Source: Chinchilla lanigera (lineage: Eukaryota; Chordata; Mammalia; Rodentia; Chinchillidae). Taken from it: 64,000 nucleotides of DNA. The stretch is from the NCBI RefSeq assembly GCF_000276665.1, contig NW_004955423.1:876842-940841 (forward strand), written 5' to 3'. The position numbers were made by a program, and so were the translations under genes. A model generated the notes under the pieces. That model made no database searches. It had not been told where the DNA came from and was given only the letters and a program-made list of their open reading frames with translations. Shown here in pieces: positions 54,750-64,000 of the stretch (position 1 is the first letter of the stretch; each line of letters opens with the position of its first letter).

Positions 54750-55689
54750 AAGTTAGCTCTTCTTTCTTCCCACCTCTTTACTGTATTCTCCCTATTTTCT
54801 CTCTCCCAGATTCTCCAAGTTTCGTCACTGTGGTCAGCGTGCACCACCAGCTTGGCTGGATGGCTTCACATTCCAAACGCCATATTTAGGAACCGGTGTC
54901 CAGCACCCCCACATAGACACAGCCCCTAACTCTGGTGGCAGGATGCTGTTCCTGTCTTCTGCCTACAGAATCCATAGGAAGGATGCCAAGTGCTGTACTT
55001 TGAATAGATGTGTCAGAGTCTCATGAGAAAGTTTGGCTCCCATCAGTAGATAACTGGGAGCTTGTTTGGGGTTCAAGCTACGGAATCTTGGCCTAAAGGG
55101 TCTCCTCTCTCTGAGATCATTATCCTAGGACTACCTTATTTAATAACTGGGTGCATGAGCTTTTCATGGGCCTATAAAATTTTTTGAGACTTGGAAAACT
55201 ATATATATGAACCTATAAAATCAAAATCGATAAATGTTGAATTACGTGTGTAAAAAAATGGAGTATGACTCCAGCTAGCCAGCTGTATCTAAATCGGACT
55301 CCCACATTGTTCCATATGTTATTTTTTTTGTGAATTAGAGAAATTTAAAATTTCTATATGGGATATAATTTCTAAAAGCAAAAGTACCTGATGCTTATGA
55401 AGCTCTCAGAATGGCCCCATGTTTTCTGTCATGATGGAGCTCACAGCTTGGAGTGGAGTCCATATAAGGGTGGGAGAAGAGCATCCTTGTTTGGACAATC
55501 AGACCCAGAGAATTATGTGGGATCACCCCCCAGTCAGGCCGCTGGCATGTGGCTCAGCCAGTGGAATAACATGAAAGAATATTTTGCAGATGGGTGTCTC
55601 TCAGCTTTGGGCCTACTGATGTCCAACTCAGATGCCGTACCAGAGGTACCGCCAAGGGTCCACCAAGCCAGAATGACAGACAATTCCTA
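54750..55689. other. non-coding; weak MaLR-like trace near 54990-55120
   Basis: gtgctgtactttgaatagat, gtcagagtctcatgagaaag resemble the start of an MST-type LTR but fade quickly. The 137-codon plus frame at 55391-55804 runs into an old repeat and shows no domain. Confidence 0.35.
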
Positions 55690-55990
55690 TTTCCATTTCA
55701 TCAGCAAATATTTACTCAGCCCTGTTACTTACCAGCACTGTGCTACTACAGTGAATAAGATAGGCACCACCGCTGCCTTCATGGAGCTGACGGTCCAGTT
55801 GTGAAAACGAGCCTTAAGCCACTAATCCCCAGCGGAAGAAGGGTCACAAAGGAAAGTGGCACAGGTGTTTGGCTGAGAAGTTAATCTAGTCTGGAGGTCA
55901 GGGAAGGCTCCCCAGAGGAACTGACTCTTACCCTGATAACCAAAAAGTGAGCAGAAGTTAGCCAGGGGAAAGGGCCTCTCACAGAGAGCC
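55690..55990 (+). repeat. ancient interspersed repeat, family uncertain
   Basis: catcagcaaatatttactca, gcactgtgctactacagtga, ataagataggcaccaccgct, gccttcatggagctgacggt, gtcagggaaggctccccaga, ggaactgactcttaccctg. Same type as at 45.7, 60.3 and 61.5 kb. Confidence 0.45.
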
Positions 55991-57506
55991 CCTGAGCTAC
56001 CTTACAGCTGGTATCACTATGCCAGGGGTGGGCGTCCCCCGTGTTCCCTGTATTCTGCAGCTGCTCCTGACTGACTCAGTAATAGCACTGAATCTCTGCC
56101 TTGGTTTCCTGATTTACTGAGTTTTGCTGGAACCACAGCTCGCTTTGCCTATGCTGCTGGGGCCCTGCCCCCATCTGGATGTCACAGCCTCTGCACTTGA
56201 TGGTTAGCTCCCTGTTGGCCCATGCAAAGCTCACCTGTTCAGGAGCATCACCCCTGCCCAGGACGCCCCCACCCCCATCTGACCTCCTCAGAGGTCAGCC
56301 CAGACCAGATCACATCCTCCCTCACCACCGTCTTTTGGCCTTGGTGCCCACAGAAGCCACCCTATTGCAGCCCTTCCATTTCTTCTGGAAACGTGCCTTA
56401 GGTTTAGCCACACCAAATGGCAGATGCTACAGCAATGCCGTGAGTCACAGAGTGAGTCTCCCAAAAGCCAGAGAATAGAATTAGCCTAAAAATATACCCA
56501 TTCACCCCAGTTTGAGAACTAGAAGACTAAAAGGTAAATGCTGTTACTTCTGTCAGGCTTATAAACACAACACAAACACAAACACAAACATATACCTTGA
56601 AACTTTATGTCAGTATGCAATTGTAGGGCAGTCAGCCATGGGTACCTACACGATTATTCTTTTACATTAGCAGCAAAATGAACAGAAAATGAATTATTCT
56701 TACAGATACTGTTCATGGTTACCCTGGAAGTTTTTCTTGGACTCCAGATTTTGCAGACCCCATTTTAAAACATACAGCTTTGGAGTATAAAGAGCACCTT
56801 AGCTTTCTGAGCCCCAAGCTTTTTCACCTCAGATCAGTACACATTGCTCACCTCTTACATAAGCTCCCAAATATTGTAAACAGCAATCAGGTAAGGAATG
56901 TAAAACAGTTTGAACCCCTGCTGAAGAAGCTATGTAATTACAAATGTGTATTATTATTTGCCTTTATCCTGTCTGCCAGGAGAGAGATAGCACCCTAACT
57001 TCCTCCATACCCTGGAACTTTCTCTGCCAATAAAGACCCAGTTCCAGTTCTCCCTGTGGGAATGAGGTACAGCCAGATTTTCAGGAGAAAGGCCACTGGT
57101 TTCTTGTCAGAGACTAGGTTTTTTGGTTTTAGGTTCTGCGTTTCAAATTAACTTAGCTACTATGCCTAGTGCTTGAAAGAAAATCAAAAGTTTGAAAAGC
57201 AGGAGGCCAAGTATTCAGAGCAAATAGAGGATCTAGAAAAGGGTAAACACACACAGGTCCGTGCATGTGTAAGTACTGTGTGTTCTGAGAGGGCAAATCC
57301 ATTCACGTGTGTATATGCACATGTACACGCACACACACGTACCACCCAGCTGAGCGGAGTCTCTGCATGGGGAAAAGGGTACTGGCCTATATTAACACTG
57401 TGCTTTTCATCTGAGGTGCCTGTGAGGAAGGCTGTTGCCCTGGTCAAGTCCTGGGGAGGTACAGATAGAGCCAGTGCGTCTTCTGCTCTGCTGTGAGACT
57501 AACCAT
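55991..57506. other. non-coding; (ACAAAC)n at 56563-56592
   Basis: One small hexamer repeat (acacaaacacaaacacaaac). The minus 87-codon and plus 107-codon frames at 57173-57496 cross a CA/GT-rich patch. No gene supported. Confidence 0.4.
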
Positions 57507-57539
57507 CCTTGATTGATTGATTGATTCACTGATTGATTG
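57507..57539 (+). repeat. (GATT)n microsatellite
   Basis: gattgattgattgattcact then gattgattg, abutting the tail end of the antisense SINE on its right. Confidence 0.9.
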
Positions 57540-57725
57540 TAGCCCTGGGGATTGAAACCAGGGCCTTCACACTGAGCTACATCCCCAGCCATTTTTTATT
57601 TTTTTATTTTGAGACAGGCTCTTTCTAAGTCACAAAGTTGGTCAAAGTGGGCTGGAACTTGTGATCCTCCTGCCTCAGCCTACCAGAGTGCTGGGATTAC
57701 AGGTATACACCACCACATTTAACTC
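57540..57725 (-). mobile_element. B1-ID dimeric SINE (B1-dID type)
   Basis: agccctggggattgaaacca, gggccttcacactgagctac, atccccagcc, then ttttgagacaggctctttct, aagtcacaaagttggtcaaa, cctcagcctaccagagtgct, gggattacaggtatacacca. Best preserved of the dimers: ID half then B1 half in antisense. Confidence 0.82.
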
Positions 57726-59159
57726 CAAACCTTCTGAACGCTGGCCTCTGTACTGCCACTCCCATCTGGGCTATTTGACCTTAACCCTTTCCCACTGTCC
57801 TGCCCCATGTCTGTGAGGGGGAGGGATTACACAGAAAGTCCAAAGCACCTTCTAACTCCACAATGCTAAATAAGCCTGCCTCTCTTCCCAGTGGCTTTCC
57901 TGGCACAATGTGTCTGCACTTCCAGGAAACTGATCCTCAAAGGGAACTGAGTGGAGACTGACTAAAGTCACCACCTGGGGAGAGGCCAGCACTGCTTGCA
58001 GGGAGGGGTTATAAAAGAATACTCAGAGTTTTCAGTATGTGTATTCATTGAGGGCTTTCCAAAAATATCTTAGAAGGAGAATTTAATGAGGGCTCCACCT
58101 CATTCCCAGTAAAAGGCATGTATGAGGGCCGACATTGCTCCCCTGAGCAGTCAGGGGAGGATGGGAGGAGAGGAGACCTTGAGACTGTTTTCCAGAAGGG
58201 TGAGGGTTGGGGGCTGGCATTGAGCCTAAGGAACAATGGGGGACTCTCCCCGGGGCACCCTCGTGGACACTATGGAAGCAGATTTCTAAAGCCCAAGTCT
58301 TTCAAATCAGACTCTCCTTTTCAAACTTCTATTCCCTGCCCCTCCAGTGGCTTTGCTGGTCTTACAAAGCATTTTCTGGCGTTGAATTGGTCCTCTAGGA
58401 ACAGTTTTTATCCCCAAGGGCCCTGTCCTTGCCCGGGATCCTACTAATTTTGGCTTCATGCTGTGATGCTTGAACTGTGCACCTCTTTCTTTTCCTTAAA
58501 TATGCTAATTTGTGCTCTTTCTCTTTTGTCTCCTCACTTTCCCTGGAGGGTAGTAGTCTGTCCTGGACCTGCTCACACCTGCTGGGGAGGTTTGCTCTCT
58601 TTTGTCTAGTTTCCCACCTTTCTTTGCCAGGCCACTTTTGTGCCTCACCGCAGGGGGACTGTAGCTTCTGTGGGATCCAGTGTCAGAGCCTCACTCTCTC
58701 TTTTTCTTTGCCCAGATGAGGTGGGGTGGGCGAGAAGGAGGTTTCTCAGTGCTGAGGGCCCGGGCATTACTCACTCCTGGATAAGACTGGGAGAAGATGC
58801 TGAGTGGAGATCCTTCCAGACTTGCCCTGAGCCAGGGAAGGCAGAGAGTGCAGGCTTTCAGACCTCCTTTTGGAATCTGTCAGCCATGCCCTGTGTCAAA
58901 AAGAGAACAAGTTGCTTAGATTCAGGTGGTACCTCAAATATTTATTTTATTTTAATATCTACTGTTTATGTAAGACGCGGGTTTCCCATTGACGTTTCAT
59001 CCCATTCGGAACATATTTTTATAGCTGAGCCCCGGCTTTGCACCTCCTTCCTTTCCAATTGCCTCCCTCCCCACATCTCTGCAATAAAATAAAATAGGTT
59101 AGGTTGAGGCAAGAGCCTAGCAGGCCTAGTGGCTTCCACCTGGCACGAAACTGTTGTGC
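57726..59159. other. non-coding, no recognised element
   Basis: Single-copy. The 150-codon frame at 58640-59092 begins at a non-ATG-like position in the frame call, has no domain, and crosses AT-rich sequence at its end. Confidence 0.35.
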
Positions 59160-59830
59160 TTCTTCCAGAGTTTTACAAAATAGACTAGCTTTAATTAACA
59201 GAAAATTCATGAAGATAATGCAGAATTCCTATATACTCTTCTCCCAGTTTCCCTTTTATCTTATATCCCCACTGAACATCTGTCAAACTGAGAAACCAAC
59301 AGGGATAAATTCCAACCCTTATTCAGATTTCACTAGTTTTTCTCCAATGTCTTTTTCTGCTGTAAGATCCCAGGGTACCATGTTCCAGTGAGCTGTGCTT
59401 CACCTCCTTTGCCTGTTTTCCAGGGTTTCTGACTTCTCTTATTCCGATACCCTTGGCAGGTTTGAGTCTGGTCAGGCACTGTGCACATAGTCTTTTGATT
59501 TGATCTGGCTGGTGTTTTGCTCCTGGTTACACTGAGATAATGAGTTTTGGAAAAGAAGACCCAAAGATGCAGCAGCATTCTTGTCACACTATATGAAGGG
59601 CGCGTGCTGTTGGCATGACTCTTCCCAGGGGTCGATTAACCTGGATCAGGTGGTCCAGGAATGTTTGTTGGGATTCTCCACTGTCCAGTGACCCTCCTGC
59701 CTCCCCATTCTGCATTCTTTGGAAATAAGGCATGCACAAAAGGAGTGGAGGAAGTAGTTAAGCTCTGTTTCCTGGGGAGGGAATATCTATAAATATTATC
59801 TGGAATCTTCTGTAGGGGAGATTCCAGAGA
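59160..59830 (-). mobile_element. old L1M-type LINE-1 3' region fragment
   Basis: aattcctatatactcttctc, ccagtttcccttttatctta, agatttcactagtttttctc, caatgtctttttctgctg, taagatcccagggtaccatg, and later gggattctccactgtcc. This follows the antisense 3' region of old L1M families. Frames of 84-95 codons here are repeat-derived. Confidence 0.65.
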
Positions 59831-59892
59831 CATTTTTAAAGCAGCTCAGAAATTCCCTATAGCACCTAAATGATATTATAATCATGGAAGGT

Positions 59893-60088
59893 TTTATTCC
59901 CCCTAGTACTGGGGATTGAACCTGGAGAGGCAAGCTCTCTACCATGGAGCTACATCCTCAACTTTCTTTTCTAAATTTTATTCCGAGAAAGAATCTCTAA
60001 GTTTCCCAGGTTGGCCTTGAATTTGCTATCCTCCTTCCTCAGCCTCCCGCGTAGCTGAATTACAGGCATGCATACCATACCCAGCAAG
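59893..60088 (-). mobile_element. B1-ID dimeric SINE (B1-dID type)
   Basis: ccctagtactggggattgaa, cctggagaggcaagctctct, accatggagctacatcctca, then ccgagaaagaatctctaag, gtttcccaggttggccttga, cctcagcctcccgcgtagct, acaggcatgcataccatacc. Confidence 0.78.
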
Positions 60089-60239
60089 ATACATAGACTA
60101 TGCAGGGCTGGTGCTACAGATGCCATTTTGAGTAGTTCATGGGGCTATGCCATAGGGCTTTTCAGTCGCTTGGTATTAGGGGGAGCAGTGTGGACATGCA
60201 GAATGCAGGGTATATTTATATGGAAATGTCACCACTGTG

Positions 60240-60640
60240 TAAATCACTGAGTCATTTAAAAACATTTAGCACATACCCACAAATGCACAGCACTTTTCTG
60301 GACACTGAAGGCAAAAAGTGTAAGTGAGATTCAGTCAGACCTCAGGCTTTTCAGGGCAGGATTATATACATTTCAACAACTATCTGCACACATACTATCA
60401 GCCTATTCTAGGGGGCAGGAAGCAGCAATTACAAGTGTGATAAACAATAAGATGGAAAATTCAAGGTGCTGTTGGAGGAGCTAATTCAGGGGAAGTCAGT
60501 GAAGGTCTCTCCCTGGACATGAAGAATGAACAGGAGCAAGCCAGGTATATGGCGAGTAGGAGAGGAGGCTCCAGGGTGAAATATCACCAGGCAGAGAACA
60601 GCATGTGTTAAACATGAGCTAGCATCAGGCGAGATGTCTG
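60240..60640 (+). repeat. ancient interspersed repeat, family uncertain
   Basis: cagcacttttctggacactg, aaggcaaaaagtgtaagtga, cattacaagtgtgataaaca (approximate), ggggaagtcagtgaaggtct, ctccctggacatgaagaatg, aacaggagcaagccagg. Probably L2-related. Confidence 0.4.
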
Positions 60641-61539
60641 GAGGAACTGAGAGAGGTATAGATAGGACAAAAACTGTTTCCTGGAAAAATCGCATGGCAA
60701 TTTAGTCATGTGGCATCCTTCTACTTTGTTAAAATGACCATGCTCTATGGAACTTAACACAGAAAACTCAGTGATGTTTTGACAGTGGATTTGTACTTTT
60801 AATAGCCTGTGAAATTTATGTATAAACATAAAGGTCAAGTGTTTCAGACATTCAGGGCTAAAACTGAAAATGTGCAGCAAGAGAAGCACAGAAATGCTGA
60901 AAGAGTATTTTAGTGCACACCGATGTGACCCCAGTTCCCCATTTCAGGATGGAGGCTCTCACTTCCTCAGACGCTGGGGGCGGTGCCTGCCGAGGCTCAC
61001 AGCTGAGACCTCCCCCTTGTCCTCTGGGGAAGAGAGCTGCCCCACCCACATTACTCCCCATCCCATAAATAGTGGATGCCAATGTACCACAACCTGGTTC
61101 CCTTGCCTGAATTCCATACAATTCTAGTATGCTACAAAGGTGAAGGTGCAGATATTAAAGGAAAAGAGGGAGCTAGCAAACAAGTAATGGTAAAATAACC
61201 AGTGATTAATAAGGAAAAGTTAAAATGCAAGTCCCAAACTAGAAGATCTCCACATATTCAATAAAGAATTTGTTTCCAGAATATATAAAGGATTCTGACA
61301 AATCAAAAAGAAAAAGACAACCAAGAAAAAAACTGAGCCAGAGACACATTTCAGCATTTCACCCCTATAAAATCAGCATTTCACACCCCTGCAAAGAATG
61401 AAAGGGAGACAAGTGTCTGATAAACTTAAGAAAAGATGTAGGGAGACTAGGCCACTTTAAGGTCATCACAGGCCCTACCTGTGCTTATTTCTGGAGGTCT
61501 AAACTGATATTTCACATACATAATCCATCTGCACATGTT
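60641..61539. other. non-coding, no recognised element
   Basis: Single-copy. The patch at 61290-61420 is A-rich, with a local repeat of aaatcagcatttcac. Confidence 0.35.
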
Positions 61540-61790
61540 AAATTCATTCAGTCAGTACACACTGTTGAGTGGTTATGGTGTCAGCAATTGTTCTGTGTGC
61601 TTTGAATGTATCACTGAACAAAAGAGACAAAAGTCCCTGCCCCTGTGGAGCTTGTAACTGAGAGGAATATAAACAATTAACCGAAGGAGGTGCACCCTGT
61701 AGTAACATCATAGAAGGCGCTGAGTGCTATGGGATGAAAAGAAAAAGATATGGCAGGGAATGGGGAGGCCCTAGGGGTAGTATTGAAACA
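61540..61790 (+). repeat. ancient interspersed repeat, family uncertain
   Basis: ttcagtcagtacacactgtt, gttctgtgtgctttgaatgt, gtccctgcccctgtggagct, tgtaactgagaggaatataa, cgctgagtgctatgggatga. Same type as at 45.7 and 55.7 kb. Confidence 0.45.
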
Positions 61791-64000
61791 TGTGTGCTTA
61801 GAGCTGCCCATAGTTTCCCTTGGGCCCTCAGCTGCTTTCTGGGGTATCAGCTAATACCAGCCTAGAGGGCTAACTCCTCTCAGAGATATTTGTGAGTGGG
61901 TGGACATGGGGAGATAGTTGTGAGTAGGTGGATGTGAGGACATATCCGCCTTGAGGACACCTCCCCCAGCACCATCCTAGAGATGGCAGGACTGTGGGGT
62001 GGTGGAGGTGGAGATGACCTTTCATCACCAGGCATCTCCACACCTCTATCTCCTCAAGAAAAAGGGCCCACTTCCCAAGAAACACTAGAAAAGACCTTTC
62101 AGGAGTTTCCAGGTAGCAAGAGGGAAGACAGAGCTTCTGCAGATGCACCTTACTGGGCTGGTAGGGAGCAGGCATTTTCTAAACTATGATCCTTTGATGA
62201 ACCCCTTGGCACTGGAAAGAATTGAAGGCAGCATTCTGAATCCTGCAGGGGCTGCAGACATGTTCAAGTCAGGTGGGGGTCTGTCTGCTGAGAGTTGCAA
62301 AGTAGGTCAGCAATGAGGGCTCTTGGACACAGATAGTGCCTCTCAGGCAGGAAGGTGCCATGGGCCAGCAATGGACAAAACCCTCCAAAAGCTCATTACA
62401 ATGGGACCAGCATGATGGTGGTGCTTTCTTTATAAATGTCCTCAGCTAGAGACGCTAAACATGGAGCCCAAGCTGCTAGAAATTGGCATCGTAATTTAAG
62501 GGGCCTCGCTCCCCTCTGAGGGCTCCCCCTCTTTTCATTTTGACTGTGCTCCGCAAGCACTGGCTGCAGCTCAGTGGGATTAGTTCCTAACTCTTGGTCA
62601 TCATTTTATTGCTTCCTAACCTGCTCATCCAAAGCTCCTTCCTCTCTGGATGTCAGTCCATTCTCACAAGTCTACAGGGACAAAGGTCTCAGAGGGAAAT
62701 GGCCCAGTGGCTTCGCTTTCATATCAGAGTGAAACACCTCCTTCCAGTTGGAGACTACACAGGATAGGAAAGTAAGCAGGGCAGCCCTTCTGGGGGGAAA
62801 GCCTGTACCAGGTCGGGGCGAGAAGGCTGCATTCCAGTCCCACCTGGTGGACCTCCGGGCCTCCTTCATTGGTGGTCATGACTTCTGTTTTGCTTTGCCC
62901 CCCAGACCACACTCAGGGTCTTTCCTCTGATGCTAAGTTCATGTCTCTGGAGACTTTCAGTCTCCAAAGAACAACTCGCCAAGGCATTTGTTCTTGTAGC
63001 TCTTGTAAGAGACATTTCAGGCTTTTAAGAAGAGGGGGAAAAAAAAATCAAAACAATTAAAACCAAGCAGGAAGTCACAATCTATCCTTAGGAGACCCTC
63101 CTGGGGGATCTGGCAAAAAAAATAAATAAAGAAGACTGGTCTCAGGACCGTGGGGGAGGGGCAAATGACAGGCAAATGTAGGCTTGAAAGGAGCTCAGTC
63201 CTACTGCAGTGAGCAGTCTGCATTCTTCGCAGAGCCACCCGCACATTGCTCCCTTGAGTGCGGGTACCCACACCCAGATGGCCTTTCCCGAAAGGAATGC
63301 AGAAGGCCTGTCGCCACCCAAGGTGTCTGTTTGCCTGCATGCCAACAGGGCAGCTCAGCCAGGGGCACTGGGATGTGTTTTTCTATTTCAAGTCCTTGCA
63401 AGATCACTTTCCCTGCTAAGATCTATACTCCTGTTAGGAGCATCATGTTTCTAGAAGCACCTTGTTCTCTGGGCCAAGTTACTGTTTGGGGGAAAATTGT
63501 GTTTTTCCAGGCAGACCTCTTGTTTGCCCCTGGAGCAAGGCTCTGTTGCTTCCTTTCTCTTATCCAGGCATTTTGAGGTCTTGCCTGGGAGCTCAGAGAT
63601 CCCTGCCCAAGCCTCTAATCATGGCTGCTGCTTTGTTCTTCAGGCAGCGACCTTTATTGACATCATTTCAACCCCTCATCTATTTAAATCTCCCGTTCTT
63701 TCTTCTCTTTCTGCGTTGGAGTAAAGGGTTTAAGTCTCAGGGGCCTAATCCTGTTGCTCTTGTGTGTGACTAATACCCTCCCCTCCCCCTCAGCTCCCAG
63801 CAAAGAGGAAGGGGCCTATTTGGCTCACTAGAGGGTCTGCGCCCCTCCTCAGCAATCAAAGCACAAACATATTCCTCTGGGTGATTTCCTGCCCGAAAAG
63901 CCCAGCCCTGGAACACAAGCTTCTCTGTTCCTTCATGGCCCATCAGCCCCCAGGGACCAGGACTTTTGTGAGAGAATTTATGATACAGAAAGTAATGTCA
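61791..64000. other. 2.2 kb of single-copy non-coding DNA
   Basis: No repeat recognised. Several overlapping frames (130 codons at 63184-63576 plus, 107 codons at 63017-63340 minus, 103 codons at 63462-63773 plus) compete on both strands, which argues against any of them. Pyrimidine-rich runs lie at 63770-63800. Confidence 0.4.

Noticed and set aside
58640..59092. 150-codon plus-strand frame
   Set aside because: No recognisable domain, no splice or promoter context, and it runs through AT-rich non-coding sequence at its end.
63184..63576. 130-codon cysteine-containing plus frame
   Set aside because: Competing frames on both strands and no family resemblance.
1..64000. CRISPR arrays, prokaryotic operons, integrases or phage genes
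   Set aside because: Nothing of the kind is present. The direct repeats are microsatellites or retrotransposon TSDs in a mammalian genome.

Overview
The window is mammalian nuclear DNA, almost certainly from a rodent. It is AT-rich and CpG-poor, with no operons and no long open frame. It is full of SINEs: tRNA-derived ID elements, 7SL-derived B1 elements carrying the internal duplication typical of rodent B1, and older B1-ID dimers. The ID copies do not end like mouse or rat ID. They end in a distinctive ggtaccggagaaaaacc segment before the A-tail. With the B1-ID dimers, this points to a rodent outside the mouse/rat group, but I cannot name the family. Repeat family names below come from recognising diagnostic phrases by eye, not from a database search.

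No protein-coding gene can be supported. The longest open frames (172, 150 and 148 codons) look like chance frames or repeat sequence. The one gene-like signal is a CpG island at about 12.52-12.84 kb that ends in a strong plus-strand splice donor (GTTAG/GTAAGT at 12835/12836). It looks like a promoter with the first exon of an unidentified gene or lncRNA. If so, much of the sequence to its right may be intron.

Layout. 0-12.5 kb: old LTR, L1, MER20-like and other hAT debris, MIR and L2, with a dense cluster of B1 and ID insertions between 7.6 and 12.05 kb, several with intact target-site duplications (TSDs). 12.5-12.85 kb: the CpG-island promoter. 13-24.5 kb: mostly single-copy sequence with scattered SINEs, a good L2, a MIR split by a SINE, CA repeats and an old L1 tail. 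24.5-42 kb: MaLR LTRs, MIR/L2-type relics, an L1 3' UTR copy with internal tandem units, a 153-bp local duplication and a small DNA transposon. 42.4-44.7 kb: the largest element, a 2.3-kb 5'-truncated L1 on the minus strand. 45-54.8 kb: LTRs (one nested in another), three small DNA transposons, recent ID copies and a 100-N assembly gap inside what looks like a single ID insertion. 54.8-64 kb: mainly single-copy DNA with old repeats and an L1M relic.

I found no undescribed biological system. The most useful observations are the orphan CpG-island first exon, two small inverted-repeat DNA transposon families each present as two copies in opposite orientation, the lineage-specific ID tail, the tandem units in the L1 3' UTR, the local duplication, and the probable assembly artefact around the gap.
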